From positions 3,233,684 through 3,297,683 of the forward strand of contig CM042562.1 in assembly GCA_023630585.1 (NCBI GenBank): a DNA stretch of 64,000 bases, in the 5' to 3' direction. Shown here piece by piece: positions 48,101 through 59,300 of the stretch. Source of the DNA: Cranoglanis bouderius (lineage: Eukaryota; Chordata; Actinopteri; Siluriformes; Cranoglanididae). Every line of letters begins with the position of its first letter. Positions within the stretch are counted from its first letter, which is position 1. The notes under the pieces were generated by a model that searched no databases, was not told where the DNA came from, and was given only the letters and a program-made list of their open reading frames with translations. The position numbers were made by a program, and so were the translations under genes.

Positions 48101-51100
48101 ACGTAAGGTTCATTGCATTTGTTAAGCTCAGTAACTGCACAGAAAAGGCTACTAATTCTCTGAAAAGGAGTAAATTTGGGAAAGAGCATTCCAGATGCAG
48201 CACCTCTATAGGAAGGTCTTGATTGGGGATTAGTATAGCTGTCCTGAATGATGTTACATTATGCACTACATCTAAAAATACCTAGCAAGTATTCCAGGCC
48301 TCTACCTAAAGCTACAGCTAATATAATTAAGACTACAGTTCTCAAAATAACACAATCATACCGTCAGGTAAAGGGTCCACCCAGTGCTTATTGAGGCCCA
48401 TAGGAATGGAGTCCATCTCAGCCTCACGCTGAGCCTGCTTCACTTCCCGCCTCTCTTTAGCCAGAGCGCTCTGCATCATGGCTGCTTGCGACAGCGAGCC
48501 ATCAGGGTTCTAAAAACAAACAAACAAACACACAAAAAAATGACAGAGCATGAGTTACAGGCACAACCTGTGACATCTTACATATTCTAATCAGAATGTT
48601 TAATGACCTTCACTATTTTCACAGGGCTCATATCCATGCTCTGTTTGGTGTGTCCTCTCAGGAAAGGCGGCTCCTCTTCCACCAATTCGATCTCCAGGTC
48701 CTCATCTGCGAGACAGACGATTAGAGAAAGTCAAACATACTGAATGGACTCATGTTAAAGAAAGCAGAAGTCACTCTAGCATACCCTCTTCATCGTCTAC
48801 TTTAGGCAGGATCCCTGTTTCCTCATCAAAGTCTGGAAATTCCTCTTTGGACAGCACATTGGCAGCAATCATCTGGAGACAAGAATGAATAATGAATAAA
48901 TATCCTCACATTATTAACATAATATTCAACAGGTCTTTATTGCAGCAAAACAATTATCACTAGTAAAAACAATGCTGCCATCTAATGGACAAGTCATTCA
49001 CTCAGGAATGTGATGGTACACAGGTGGCCGATCCAAAAAGGACCAAACAAATAATACAATTCTTCCACAAAACCAGTTGTGCAGGAAAGCATACTTGTTT
49101 GATCTCCCACTTCTCAGGATCAGAGATCTTGGTCAGTCTTTTGCGCTCTAGTGTGTCATCCTCCACCTCAGGAGCATGACCCAGGTTGAGGTTGGTGGGT
49201 CTATCTGGATTCCTCATGGCTGACTCCTCCGGACCCTCCCCACCAACATTCCTCCTTCTGTTGGGATTTAAGTCCTCGCCTGTTTCCTGGTCAACATCCT
49301 AACACATGTAAAAGGAAACATCATCACTCTTGCATAGAGAAACAAAAAATGAGTGCTAATGATATGCTAATGTCAGTGCCTCTGAATATTACCCACTCAC
49401 TATTAAGTGAAAATAAATTTCCCTAAGATTTATTTATCTTTTTAAAATAAATATTTTACAGTTTAACCCTATATACCTTATATAAATGGTTATTTTATCA
49501 TTTATGCATGCACACATAAGTCATGTTTTTGACGTCTGAAAATCAAGTGCAAAGCACAGCTAGAAAATATTATGATGCAATTACAAGCATTACAGAATTA
49601 ATTATTGTAATACTGTCTAAGAACAATGAGTAAAGTTTTGTCAATATTTTATGATTACTTTGTAATATCTATCATATACATGTCCTTCTATGGCCAGTTT
49701 GAACATCCAATTTACTTTAATTAAAAAGTGATTAATATAGTGTTCATTGTCAACTTGAGATGAATAAATAACGGCAGGCAAATAAATAAATAAATACAAA
49801 AATACAAAAAACAAAACCCTGGATGCACACACAGTAATGCAGACTGCACACACCACCATTTTAAGCCCAGATTTTTCTGTTGCCAGCAAAACATATGGAA
49901 ATGTAATGGTAGACATTTTATGCAACAATGGGATTTTGGGATCAGGTGCTCTTTGTCCAGGATCCTTACAGGAAAAAGGTCATATCGTGTGTGAGCCTTG
50001 TCTACACTTATTTACAAAATGTGTAGTGTGTTATGTTGAGAAGATAACAGACACAAGCAGGACACCCACAGATTCTGGGATTTTTAAAAGTCGAGTAATG
50101 TCCACTAGACAGAATCTGTTTTTTAAAGTATTGGAGTAATTACTTGGGAGTTTAGAGTGCTGTGTATGCATACATTGGATGAGCTGTTTTTTGCCCACTT
50201 ACCTTCATGCTCAGGCTGGTCTTAGAGCCTGTGAAAGACAACACCTTGACCTTCACCCGCTGACCTTTGCTGACCACATCTGCCACGTTTGCCACTCTGC
50301 CCTCTCTTCTAAGCTCAGAGATATGAACCAAGCCCTCCCAACGTTTCCTACATCCAGAAACAAGTATATCCATCAGATGACAATAAAAAGTTCCTTGAGT
50401 TCACTGTATGCAAATACAGAACACTCATAAAAGCAAACTCAGTTAAGTCGAGGGTACATTTGTATCAACTGATTTCACAAGGTGAAATCAAATGCAAAGC
50501 GAATCAAACGCAGACACAAGGTTAAACACAGTACTGGAACTAACCTCAACCCTTCAAGCTGCACAAAGCAACCAAACTGCATGATGCTGGTGATTTTGCC
50601 ATTATAGATGTCACCCACAGCAGGCTCCTCTGGGGGTGGCCGGTCCACATGTTTGTCCCTCCAGCGGTCTGAACCTTTCTCTCTGTCCCCTCGGCTTGGA
50701 CTCCTGGATCTGCTGCGGGAATGCCAGCGAGTTCTGCGCTTCCTCCTCTCCCTGTCAGGAGAGCGAGATCTAGAGCGCGAGCGCGAGCGGTGGCGTCTCT
50801 TTCTGTCCCGGTCCCTGTCCCGACTTCGGCTCCTACTTCTTCGACTCTTCTTGCTGCTGCTGGCTTCAGATCTGAACAATGCAGGTTTTGATTTTATTCA
50901 AAATTTGAATTTTGAAATAATCTTTTTGGTCTCAAGCACATTAGGCCTTTACGTTAAATCCCTTTTCTGAGCTGGATTAGTTTTACTTGAGAAGGTTCTT
51001 TAATTTAAGTCATTACCAACAATGTCCACGATTTTAATCAGCATGAATCTGGAAAACTAAAAAGCAATCAAATGATTGCAAATTATTTTCTGTATTTATC

Positions 51101-54100
51101 CAAATACATATTATTATAACTTATTAATATTAGCATAAACATGACAGTCTGTTGCTTTATTGAGTTCAGTACTTGTAGTACATCTGAACTATCAGCTGCA
51201 ATCTGAGCAAAATATCACAAATAAAGTGCCCTCCACTAATATTGGCATCCTAGGTAAATATGAGCAAAGAAGGTTGTCAAAGAAATTTCTTTGACCTTTT
51301 TATCTTTTGTTTAAAAAAATAATAATAATAATTCACAAAAATACTTTGCTCTCATGGATATCAAACAATTGCAAACACAACACAGGTTTATAAAAAAAAT
51401 TATTGGCACCTTTATGAATTCATATGAGAAAAATATATTTGAAGGATATTTCCATTGGTATATTACATTTTTTTAAGTACACTTGGGTGACCAGGAACAG
51501 GAAATTGCTCAACCATGACTTCCTGTTTCACAGGGGTATAAATATGACGTAACACATAGGCCAAAATCCCTTAGTCATTCATAACAATGGGTAAGACAAA
51601 GGAATATAGCTGTGATGTGTGGCAAAAGGTTGTTGAGCTTCACAAAATGGGAAGTGGGAAGAAATGGGAAGAAAATAGCAAAAGCATTGAAAATGCCCAT
51701 TTCCACCATCAGGGCAATAATTAAGAAATTCCAGTCAACTGGAAATGTTATGAATCAACCTGGAATTGGACGTGTGTCTATATTGTCTCAACACGCAGTA
51801 AAGAGGATGGTTTGAGTGACCAAAAAATCTCCAAGGATCACAGCTGGAGAATTGCAGAAGTTAGTTGTGTCTTGGGGTCAGAAAGTCTCCAAAACTACAA
51901 TCCGAAGTCACCTACATCACCACAAGTTGTTTGAAAGGGTTTCAAGAAAAAAGCCTCTACTCTCATCCAAAAACAAACTCAAGCGTCTTCAGTTTGCCAG
52001 ACACTACTGGAACTTCAAATGGGATCGGGTTTCATCTCAGATGAAACCAAAATAGAGCTTTTTGGCAATAAACACCAGAGGTGGTTTTGGTGCACACAGA
52101 GAGGTAGCCATATGGAAAAGTACCTCACGCCCACGGTTAAATATGGTGGTGGCTCTTTAATGTTTTGGGCTGTTTTTTCTGCCAGAGGACCTGGACATTT
52201 TGTTAGGATACATGGCATCATGGACTCTATCAAATATCAACAGATATTAAATGAAAACCTGACTGTCTCTGCCAGAAACCTTAAAATGGGCCGTGGTTGG
52301 ATCCTCCAGCAGGACAATGATCCAAAACATACATCAAAATCAAAGTAAAAATGGTTTACTGACCACAAAATCAAGGTCCTGCCCTGGCCATCCCAGTCCC
52401 ATGACTTGAAACCCATAGAAAACCTGTGGGGTGAACTGAAGAGGAGAGTCCACCAGCGTGGACCTCGAAATTTGAAGGATCTGGAGAGATTCTGTATGGA
52501 GGAATGGTCTCAGATCCCTTGACATGTATTCTCCAACCTCATCAGGCATTATAGGAGAAGACTCAGAGCTGTTATCTTGGCAAAAGGAGGTAGCACAAAG
52601 TATTGACTAAAAGGGTGCCAATAATTGAGGCACACATATATTTAACAAAGATTTTTTTGGACAAACCTGTGTTGTGTTTGCAGTTGTTTGATATCCATGA
52701 GAGCAGAGTATTTTTGTGAATTTTTTTTAAACAAAAGATCAAAAGGTTAAACAATAAAGACAATTTTTCACAGCCTTCTTTGCTCATATTTACCAAGGAT
52801 GCCAATATTAGTGGAGGGCACTGTAAGTTACATTGTCTGATTCATTCAGTCATTACCAAACCTTCTCTGGTAAAATTAAGCCAGATAGAATAGTGCATAA
52901 GAACAAGAAAGATCAATTTCATCTACGTTAAATTTCTGCAGTGAGCAGCATGAATCGCACCTCTGTTTGCTGCTCTTAGAGTCTGTGGCCTTGGCACTGG
53001 GCATAAACATCTCCAGCTCTTTCATAGCATCAGCTGCAACCTTTACATCGTCCTCGTCTAGCATGGTCTGGTCAATGAAGAGCAGATGTTCTAATAAGCA
53101 CTTTTTAATTTTATTTGTAAAATTTTATTTTCCATTTTATAATTTTAGAAACAAATTCATACAAAAAGAAAGCAAGCAAGAACGACTCACTCTGGTGTTG
53201 GGATTATCGGCTCTGCACAAAGCAGGAAACATGTCCTTTAACCGGTCTTTTTCACTCTTCGGCTTGACAACAGGCTCACTCCCTGCAGAAATTATCGAAA
53301 GGCAAAATGGCAGTAAAAAGAGACTAAAAATTAAAAATCCGTCTTTGTAAATTTATAGTTTTCATATTAAGTACACAAACCAATTGATAATTTACCTTTA
53401 CTACTGGATGCTTTAGCAGGTGGTTGCATTGTTTGAATGAGACGGAGTAAATTACTAATGAGTGAATCCTGTAGGGAATAAAACATGAATTATATGAGCC
53501 AATATCTACAATAAATTAATAAAAAAAATAATAAAAAGAAGAAGAAGAAGAAAACTTTATGGCAGAGGACAAAACATCCTCTGCATCTGAGTATCACATG
53601 CAACGGGACTCCTTACCCTTCTTAATTACTATAGCTGCTTTATAGAACTTAAAGCTTTTAATAATATCGCTCTACTGTTTTACTGTTCCTTTATTTGCAA
53701 AACATAAAAATAATAAACAAGTAGAACAGTATGTTTTTTTTCTGTTATTATTATTATTTTTTTTTTTAACCACATCACCAATCTATGATTATTATACCAA
53801 TTAGGGCTGTGCTATATTGTATCGTCCATGATATACCGGTACAATTCGTCCCTACGATAAGAACTTGTCATCCCACGATACTGATGATATAGTTTATATC
53901 ATGTCGTGATATGATATAAACTATGACGTGTTTACACGCTGCAACGTGGGCATCTCATAGTTAGAACGAGAACCAGTTTGAATGAGGTCCCATTCAAACC
54001 CTAGATGAGGAAGAAGAATTAATTCCCCCAAAAAAGGAGCTTCCTCCATAATATGGAAGTGGTTCAGATACAGAAGATCAGATGTTTACATTTACGGCAT

Positions 54101-55740
54101 TTGGCAGACGCCCTTATCCAGAGTGACTTTCATTAATTTCATTTCTACATCTGAGCAGTTGAGGGTTAAGGGCCTTGCTCAAGGGCCCAACAGTGGCGGC
54201 TTGGCGGTGCTGGGATTTGAACTCACGACCTTCCGATCAGTAGCCCAACGTCTTAACCACTGAGCGACCACTACCAAGGTGAATCAAACGTCTGTGATTT
54301 GGAAAGTGTGTCAAAAACCTGTATCAAAAAAAAGGGTGGAAACACATCAAATGTGTTCCACCGACTCAAGCAAAAACACAGAACACCGTATGCTGATGAG
54401 ACTTACGGCCAAAAAGATAGTATCAAATGTTACTATTTTCATATTGTCATTTCCATCGTTACCGCAAAAAAAAAAAAAAAACCATGAAATTTTGCGATAT
54501 ACAGTACTGTATAAAAGTTTTAGGCACCCTTTTTTTATGACTTCTACATGATCAAGTCAGTACAAAAAAACATTTTAGATTCCCAAACATTAGTTTTCTA
54601 GCACAAAATTAAATGTTACAGAAAAATGTTTGTATGTCATTAAAGAAAGCAGCGTATTACGTAAGAGACACTTTCCAGACAGTAAACACAATGAAGGCTG
54701 CTGGGTTTTGCTGCAAAAATAAGAGTCGAGTGCGAAAGTCAAAGTCTCCAGAAGAACTGTGTCTGGTTCTGCAAGATGCTCAATAAAACTTACCAGCTCA
54801 TTTCCTTATAAAACTGCACTGATTGTACCGGAGACTACTATTTTTATTTATTTATTTTTTTGTGACACCAGATATAGACTTTGTTTCATTTCACAGTACC
54901 GTAGTTTTACGTTTACATCGCATATCCCTAATACAGATTCACATCACACGCAGAAACCACTCATTTAAATAAATTAGTTGGCCAGGTAAGAAAAATAAAT
55001 AAGAATTTGACTAAAAACCATGAAACTTACTGTAAACTCTGCTCCATTTTTGATCAGCGCCGACTTAAAACTATCAAATGTTGGGTTCTTTTCTGCAAGG
55101 CTGATGACAAACTCAGCTGTAAACAACAACAGAAAGTGTTATGAGTGAATGAGATACAGACAAACGGTAAGTTATAAGGTGGTAAAAATCAGTACTGTCC
55201 TACAAGGCAGGGCGGAGAAAACCTTATACACACATGCGACAAAGTGATACTCTCAACGAGTATTTGGAAGATTTGTTTACTTTTATTTACAGAGTGATAT
55301 TCCAGCATATTACATAACACAAGTACACTCTGTCAGTCTTTACGAGGTGATGTTCAATTAAGTTATGACCGAGATAACGACACATTCTGTTACATAAAAC
55401 CTAGCTAGCCTAGGCAGAGAATGAATCCCAAACGGCTCCTTACTACCATGACATTTTAATGTAATAATAACTTCGACATCACTCTCTCACACACACACTA
55501 ATATATATATATATATATATATGATATAGCGATGTAGTATTCAGCAGCCACAGCGGCTAGTTAGCTAATCAGGTTCTGCAGATGTCGGTTAGGAAGAAAC
55601 CACCTCGCAGTTATTAAATATTTAAACTCACCAAGATCCTTGTCGCTGATTCCCAAGTGGTTGTCAAGCTCGGTACAAACTTTAGATACTAAAGACAAAT
55701 ATTCGAGCTTTTTGAGCTCATCTTCACCGAGGTCGGCCAT
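42254..55740 (-). CDS. dhx8: DEAH-box helicase 8 (PRP22-type spliceosomal RNA helicase), complete, 23 coding exons
   Basis: ATP-dependent nuclear RNA helicase that releases spliced mRNA from the spliceosome. Coding exons: 55740-55632, 55116-55031, 53468-53396, 53282-53191, 53067-52961, 50871-50545, 50347-50203, 49298-49095, 48872-48785, 48705-48608, 48509-48362, 47861-47680, 47503-47309, 47166-46981, 46704-46494, 45850-45669, 45576-45436, 45347-45192, 45039-44902, 44781-44653, 43091-42895, 42760-42581, 42473-42254. Phases close to 1197 codons; the human protein is 1220. Order of parts: N-terminal helical domain, RS-rich segment (about 155-235), S1 RNA-binding domain (about 240-313), RecA1 with GETGSGKT (565-572), DEAH (662-665) and SAT (694), RecA2 with [10 protein letters not shown] (from 863), then winged-helix/ratchet/OB parts ending ISRAFRRR. 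All catalytic motifs are intact. Chosen over DHX16/DHX38 because of the S1 domain and near-identity of the C-terminus. Confidence 0.96.
43255..44405. repeat. Inverted-repeat unit in dhx8 intron 20, unassigned
   Basis: The reverse complement of 43261-43355 aligns with 44314-44400: GGGAAAGATGG, then GGTATTTAT, then ATACTG, then GCATGCA near the end in both. The arms enclose about 1 kb with no intact reading frame, containing internal similar segments around 43855-44000 (GGCAAGTAGCCATG and GGCACATAGCCACT). It looks like an old transposon or fold-back but no family was recognised. Confidence 0.45.
45130..45191. repeat. (CA)n microsatellite abutting a dhx8 splice donor
   Basis: About 31 CA units. 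On the coding (minus) strand this is (GT)n, and its first GT is the 5' splice site of dhx8 exon 18. Confidence 0.97.
45192..45850 (-). other. dhx8: dhx8 exons 16-18: RecA2 core
   Basis: Exon 16 (45850-45669) carries [12 protein letters not shown], exon 17 (45576-45436) carries motif [13 protein letters not shown] and exon 18 (45347-45192) carries motif [20 protein letters not shown]. The donor of exon 18 is unusual: the exon ends CTT AAG and the intron starts directly with a (GT)n tract. Confidence 0.94.
46981..47503 (-). other. dhx8: dhx8 exons 13-14: RecA1 ATPase core
   Basis: Exon 13 (47503-47309) holds the Walker A motif [10 protein letters not shown] and motif Ia [15 protein letters not shown]. 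Exon 14 (47166-46981) holds [10 protein letters not shown] and the Walker B motif DEAHERT. Both exons are in phase 0, and all residues needed for ATP binding and hydrolysis are present. Confidence 0.95.
50545..50871 (-). other. dhx8: dhx8 exon 6: RS-rich segment and start of S1 domain
   Basis: This 327-base exon encodes alternating Arg-Ser and Arg-Asp runs typical of spliceosomal proteins, then RPPPEEP, then the first S1 strands ([20 protein letters not shown]). Exon 7 (50347-50203) completes the S1 fold with [18 protein letters not shown]. The plus strand here gives a 120-codon shadow reading frame rich in Leu/Arg that is not a gene. Confidence 0.93.
51224..52823 (+). mobile_element. Tc1-like DNA transposon in dhx8 intron 5
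   Basis: Full-length copy (1600 bp) between TA dinucleotides (51222-51223, 52824-52825). The left end AGTGCCCTCCACTAATATTGG is matched by the reverse at the right. The inverted repeats are about 200 bp long, sharing for example AGCAAAGAAGG and the ATGGATATCAAACAA block. It sits 137 bp from dhx8 exon 5, opposite in orientation to the gene. Confidence 0.88.
51587..52610 (+). pseudogene. Tc1-like transposase pseudogene
   Basis: Begins [20 protein letters not shown], then changes frame near 51650 ([20 protein letters not shown]), meets a stop at 51813, continues ([25 protein letters not shown]), shifts again near 52020 and carries [28 protein letters not shown] and a changed catalytic segment [16 protein letters not shown] (normally PDLNPIE). 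Further stops follow KSK at 52346 and before HVFSNL. Not functional. Confidence 0.82.
53812..54500. mobile_element. MITE-like repeat with nested second repeat in dhx8 intron 2
   Basis: Left part GGGCTGTGCTATATTGTATC and right part AAATTTTGCGATATACAG look like the two ends of one dispersed fish repeat. The interior 53920-53935 is a local palindrome (TATATCAT and ATGATATA repeats). A different repeat (54085-54277) is inserted within it. Assignment to a named family would need a repeat library. Confidence 0.45.
54085..54277 (+). repeat. Dispersed fish repeat (GGCATTTGGCAGACGC type)
   Basis: Contains GGCATTTGGCAGACGCCCTT, GGGCCTTGCTCAAGGGCCCA and CACTGAGCGACCAC, wording that recurs in many teleost genomes as an interspersed repeat. 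Only one copy was found in this window, so the call rests on recognition, not on self-comparison. Confidence 0.55.
54501..54840. mobile_element. Tc1-like fragment (TATAAAAGTTTTAGGCA type), copy 2
   Basis: Starts ACAGTACTGTATAAAAGTTT and ends in a block matching 61830-61925 in reverse. Located in dhx8 intron 2 immediately right of another repeat. Non-coding remnant. Confidence 0.58.
55498..55522. repeat. (AT)n microsatellite in dhx8 intron 1
   Basis: About 12 AT units. Confidence 0.9.
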
Positions 55741-56136
55741 GTTACACTATCTATTTTGTTTTCACGAACCACAGGAAGTAAAAGCGTTCCACTTGCGACG
55801 CCGACGACCTTCACTTCCGGGTATTTGCTTTGCAGCACGACGAATATGTCGCTCTCTTGTGGACAGGACAGATTTTGACCTTAATGGAAATAATACGAAA
55901 AGCTGAACACGTGCACGTCAGAATATCCGAGTTTATCAGCTCATGATTTTGGTTGCGCCCTGATTATGGTAATTCGACAGATTAAAACTTATGTAAACAT
56001 CAGTATAAAATTCCATCCAACCAGTGTGTTTGTGAGTAAAAGCTCCTATAGCGGCCTCTTGTGGCTGATTTGTGAAGTTCACATCGACAGTACTGGACTC
56101 CGGATTGCAGCCAGAACTGTTGTGTTTGCGGACCTT
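55741..56136. promoter_or_regulatory. Probable bidirectional promoter, dhx8 / spata20
   Basis: The start codon of dhx8 (minus, 55740) and the proposed start of spata20 (plus, 56137) lie 396 bp apart and point away from each other. The interval has an ETS/GABP-type site CACTTCCGG at 55812-55820, a second GGAAGT at 55774-55779 and several CpGs (55795-55810), with no clear TATA box. This matches the usual picture of a shared housekeeping promoter. The exact start sites are not known. Confidence 0.55.
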
Positions 56137-56339
56137 ATGATGCTCAGAGCATGCTGGATTCGGTCTCTGGCATCTGCTACTATACCTGCAAACTGCAGTC
56201 TGCTCAGTGGAGCTTCCTTTAAAAAAGACACAACTCCGAGTCTCACTGTCTCTGTAAGGCGGGACTGTGGACACACACCTACACACACTGACAGCTACCA
56301 TAGACATCTACACTGCACTGCGTCCCAGGACAGATTCAG
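56137..56339 (+). other. spata20: Proposed spata20 exon 1 with mitochondrial presequence
   Basis: From ATG 56137 the frame reads MMLRACWIRSLASATIPANC and onward: hydrophobic, Arg- and Ser-rich and without acidic residues for 30 codons, which is typical of a mitochondrial targeting peptide, as also annotated for human SPATA20. The donor CAG|gtaaca at 56340 leaves two bases, which fits both candidate acceptors of exon 2 (59707 and 59731). A donor at 56254 was rejected on phase. A shorter protein starting at ATG 59732 is possible. Confidence 0.6.
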
Positions 56340-59300
56340 GTAACAAACACGTCGCAGCTGGAAACACTAAGAGCTCCTTACTCACTATGTAAGTGCACTT
56401 GCTCAGGGTTTGATACAGTACTTCTTCATGCTATGTCACATATGCTGAATGTCACTTTGTCCCATTCAGCAAGCTAACTGATGTAAACAAACTGCTTTTC
56501 CAGTTGTTTTAGCAAGCATGCTGTCCAGCAGAGTTGTGTTTACATCAGACACCATGTCAAAATGGCAGTTTGGCTGGTTGGAGGAAAAAAAGGGCTGCAA
56601 GCTAGAGACAGATATAGCCTCACATGGTTCACAGAAAGCCTTACAAAATTTGGAAGATTAAAAAAAAAAAAAAACGTTTTGGAAAAGTATGAATATTCTG
56701 TTATGAAAATTATATACACTAATGATAAGGCCGTAAATATGTTGTCTTTAGACTGTCCCTTACTGTCTGCACTAACACGGCCTTAATTCCTAACATGATG
56801 AAGGCTTACAGTTGCCATAAAAATGATTCAACCTCCATTGCAAATCAGGTTTATTGTCAAAATTTACAGAATTTCAGCTGTTTGCAATGAACAAATCAAA
56901 CAAAAGCAACTGAAATAGTTTAACACAACGAATGCTTCATGTGGTTTCCCCAAATTCAACTGAAAATGCAACTTATAATGACTTCTCCAGTTTCAAAATT
57001 ATTCAACCCCTTCATGGCAAGCATCTTTAGTACTTAGTAGAGCACCCTTTTGCTGATATGACCTGCTGCAAACAAGATGCATAGCCAGACACCAGCTTCT
57101 GGCAGCGTTCCTGAGGAATCTTAGCCCATCCCTGATGAGCAATGACATCCAGTTCAGTAATATTCTTGGGTTTGCCTGCTGCAACCGCCATCTTCAAATC
57201 AAAAAGTCAGGTGACTGTGATGGCCCTGTAGAATCTTCCAGGACTTCTTCTGCAACCAAACCTGGGTGGAATTTGAGGTATGCTTGGGATCATTGTCCTG
57301 TTGGAAGGTCCAATGACGCCCAAGCTTCAGCTTCCTCACAGACGGCATGACGTTTTCTCCTAGGATTTCCTGATACTTCAGTGAATCCATCTTGCCTTCC
57401 ACATGCTGCAGGTTTCCAGTGCCAGAGGATGCAAAGCAGCCCCAGAGCATCACCGAGCCACCACCATGCTTGACTGTGGACAGAGTGTTCTTTCTTCATA
57501 TTTCTTCCTCCAGACATACCGCTGATCCATCATGCTGAAAAGTTCCAGTTTTGTTTCATCGCTCCACAGAACAGAATCCCAAAACTTCTGTGGTTTATTT
57601 ATATGATTTTGAGCCGACTTTTCTTGTGCTTTTGGGTCAGTAGTGGTGTACGTAGTGGAGTTCTGGCATGGAAACCTTCTGCGTTTAGTATGTGCCATAC
57701 TGTGCTCACTGAAAACTCAGTGCCTGTCTTGCTGCAGGTCTTTTGCAGTCACTCGAGGGTTTTTCACAACGTGCCTTCTCAGAAATCTGGTTGCAGCCTT
57801 TGATAGCTTCCTTTTTCTGCCCCGTCCAGGTATTTCATGTATTTTCTGCCCCTAGCCAGTTCAGGTATATCATGTGTTCCAGCTCAAGCACACCTGGTGC
57901 AACTAATGAAGCCCTTGATTAGTTGCATCAAGTGTGCTTGAGACAACACCTGTTTTGCATATTTGTGCTGTTGTGAGGGATTCTATTCAGGGAGTTGAAT
58001 AATTTAGAAACTGGAGAAGTCATTATAAGTTGCGTTTTCAGTTGAATTTGGGGAAACCACTTGAAGCATTCATTGTGTTGAGCTATTTCAATTGCTTTTG
58101 TTTGATTTGTTCATTGCAAACAGCTGAAAGTCTGTAAATTTTGACAATAAACATAATTTGCAGTGGGTATTGAATAATTTTGATTGCAACTGTATAATTT
58201 GTCATATGTTTAATTTGAAACTGCACGTTCTGCTAAGCTTCAGCTACTAACAAGTAACGCCAACACACTGACATGGGGCAAACAAGCTTGAACACTGAGG
58301 ACACCCAGAATATACTGTACAGTGTTACTCATATACAGTCATGTGAAAAAATAAGTACACCCCATGAAAATTCTTGGGTTTGTTTATTTAACATATTTGG
58401 ACAAGCAAACATTTGATCCTCTTTGAAACAGTGCCTATTACTAAAGGTGATACAGTCTATCAAATGACACATAAAAGTTACATTTTGTAGTAATTTTCAC
58501 TATTTAAATTAACAAAAAGCAGATCAGTCACATGGAAAAAAGTAAGTACACGCCTACATTTATCAGACCTTCAAATCCATAAAATCAGGTGTTCAAGATT
58601 GGGTGCCAGTGATTAGAACCTGCTTAGGGAGTGCAGGTGAAACCTGTCTTATTTATATTCCTCTCATATCTAGCGTCTGGTGTTCCTTTTGCTATTGAGG
58701 TGTGTGGTATCATTATGCCAAGTTCTATAAGGCCTTCAGATGTGGATGCCTATGAGTCTGGCAAGGGATTTAAAAAGATCTCCAAATGAAATACATCATT
58801 TCACTGTAAGGAAAGTCATCTACAAATGGCGCAGATTTCAAATGACTTCCAATTTGTCCATGACTGGCCGTCCCAGCAAATTCAGCCCAAGAGCAGTCCG
58901 TCTGATTCAAAAAAGAAGTCTCCAGGAACCCCAAAATTTCATCACAGGATCTGCTATTAAGTCTTGCAACTGTTGGTGTCAAAGTGCATGGTTGAAATGT
59001 TACGGGTTGGGGTTGCTTCACTGCCTCAGGGACTGGACAGCTTGCATTCATTGATTAAACTATGAATTCTGCATCATATCAAAGAGTGCTTGAAGATAAT
59101 GTGAGGCCATCTGTCCAAAAGTTGAAGTTGAACCGAAAGTGGACCTTTCAACAGGATAATGATCCTAAGTACACTTGCAAATCCACCAAGGAATGGCTCA
59201 AAAAGAAGAAATGGAGGGTTATGGAATGGCCTAGTCAAAGCCCGGATTTGAATCCCAGTGAAATGTTGTGGGGGGATTTGAGACGGGCAGTACATGCAAG

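Noticed and set aside
50608..50970. 120-codon plus-strand Leu/Arg-rich frame
   Set aside because: It is the antisense shadow of the RS-rich exon of dhx8.
51224..52823. Active Tc1 transposon
   Set aside because: Inverted repeats are complete but the transposase has several stops, frame changes and an altered third catalytic segment.
42254..55740. Other DEAH helicases (DHX16, DHX38, DHX15)
   Set aside because: Those lack the combination of RS segment plus S1 domain seen here, and the exon-by-exon wording follows DHX8.
56137..56253. spata20 exon 1 ending at the GTAAGG donor at 56254
   Set aside because: It would leave phase 0, which matches none of the AG acceptors before exon 2; the donor at 56340 fits.
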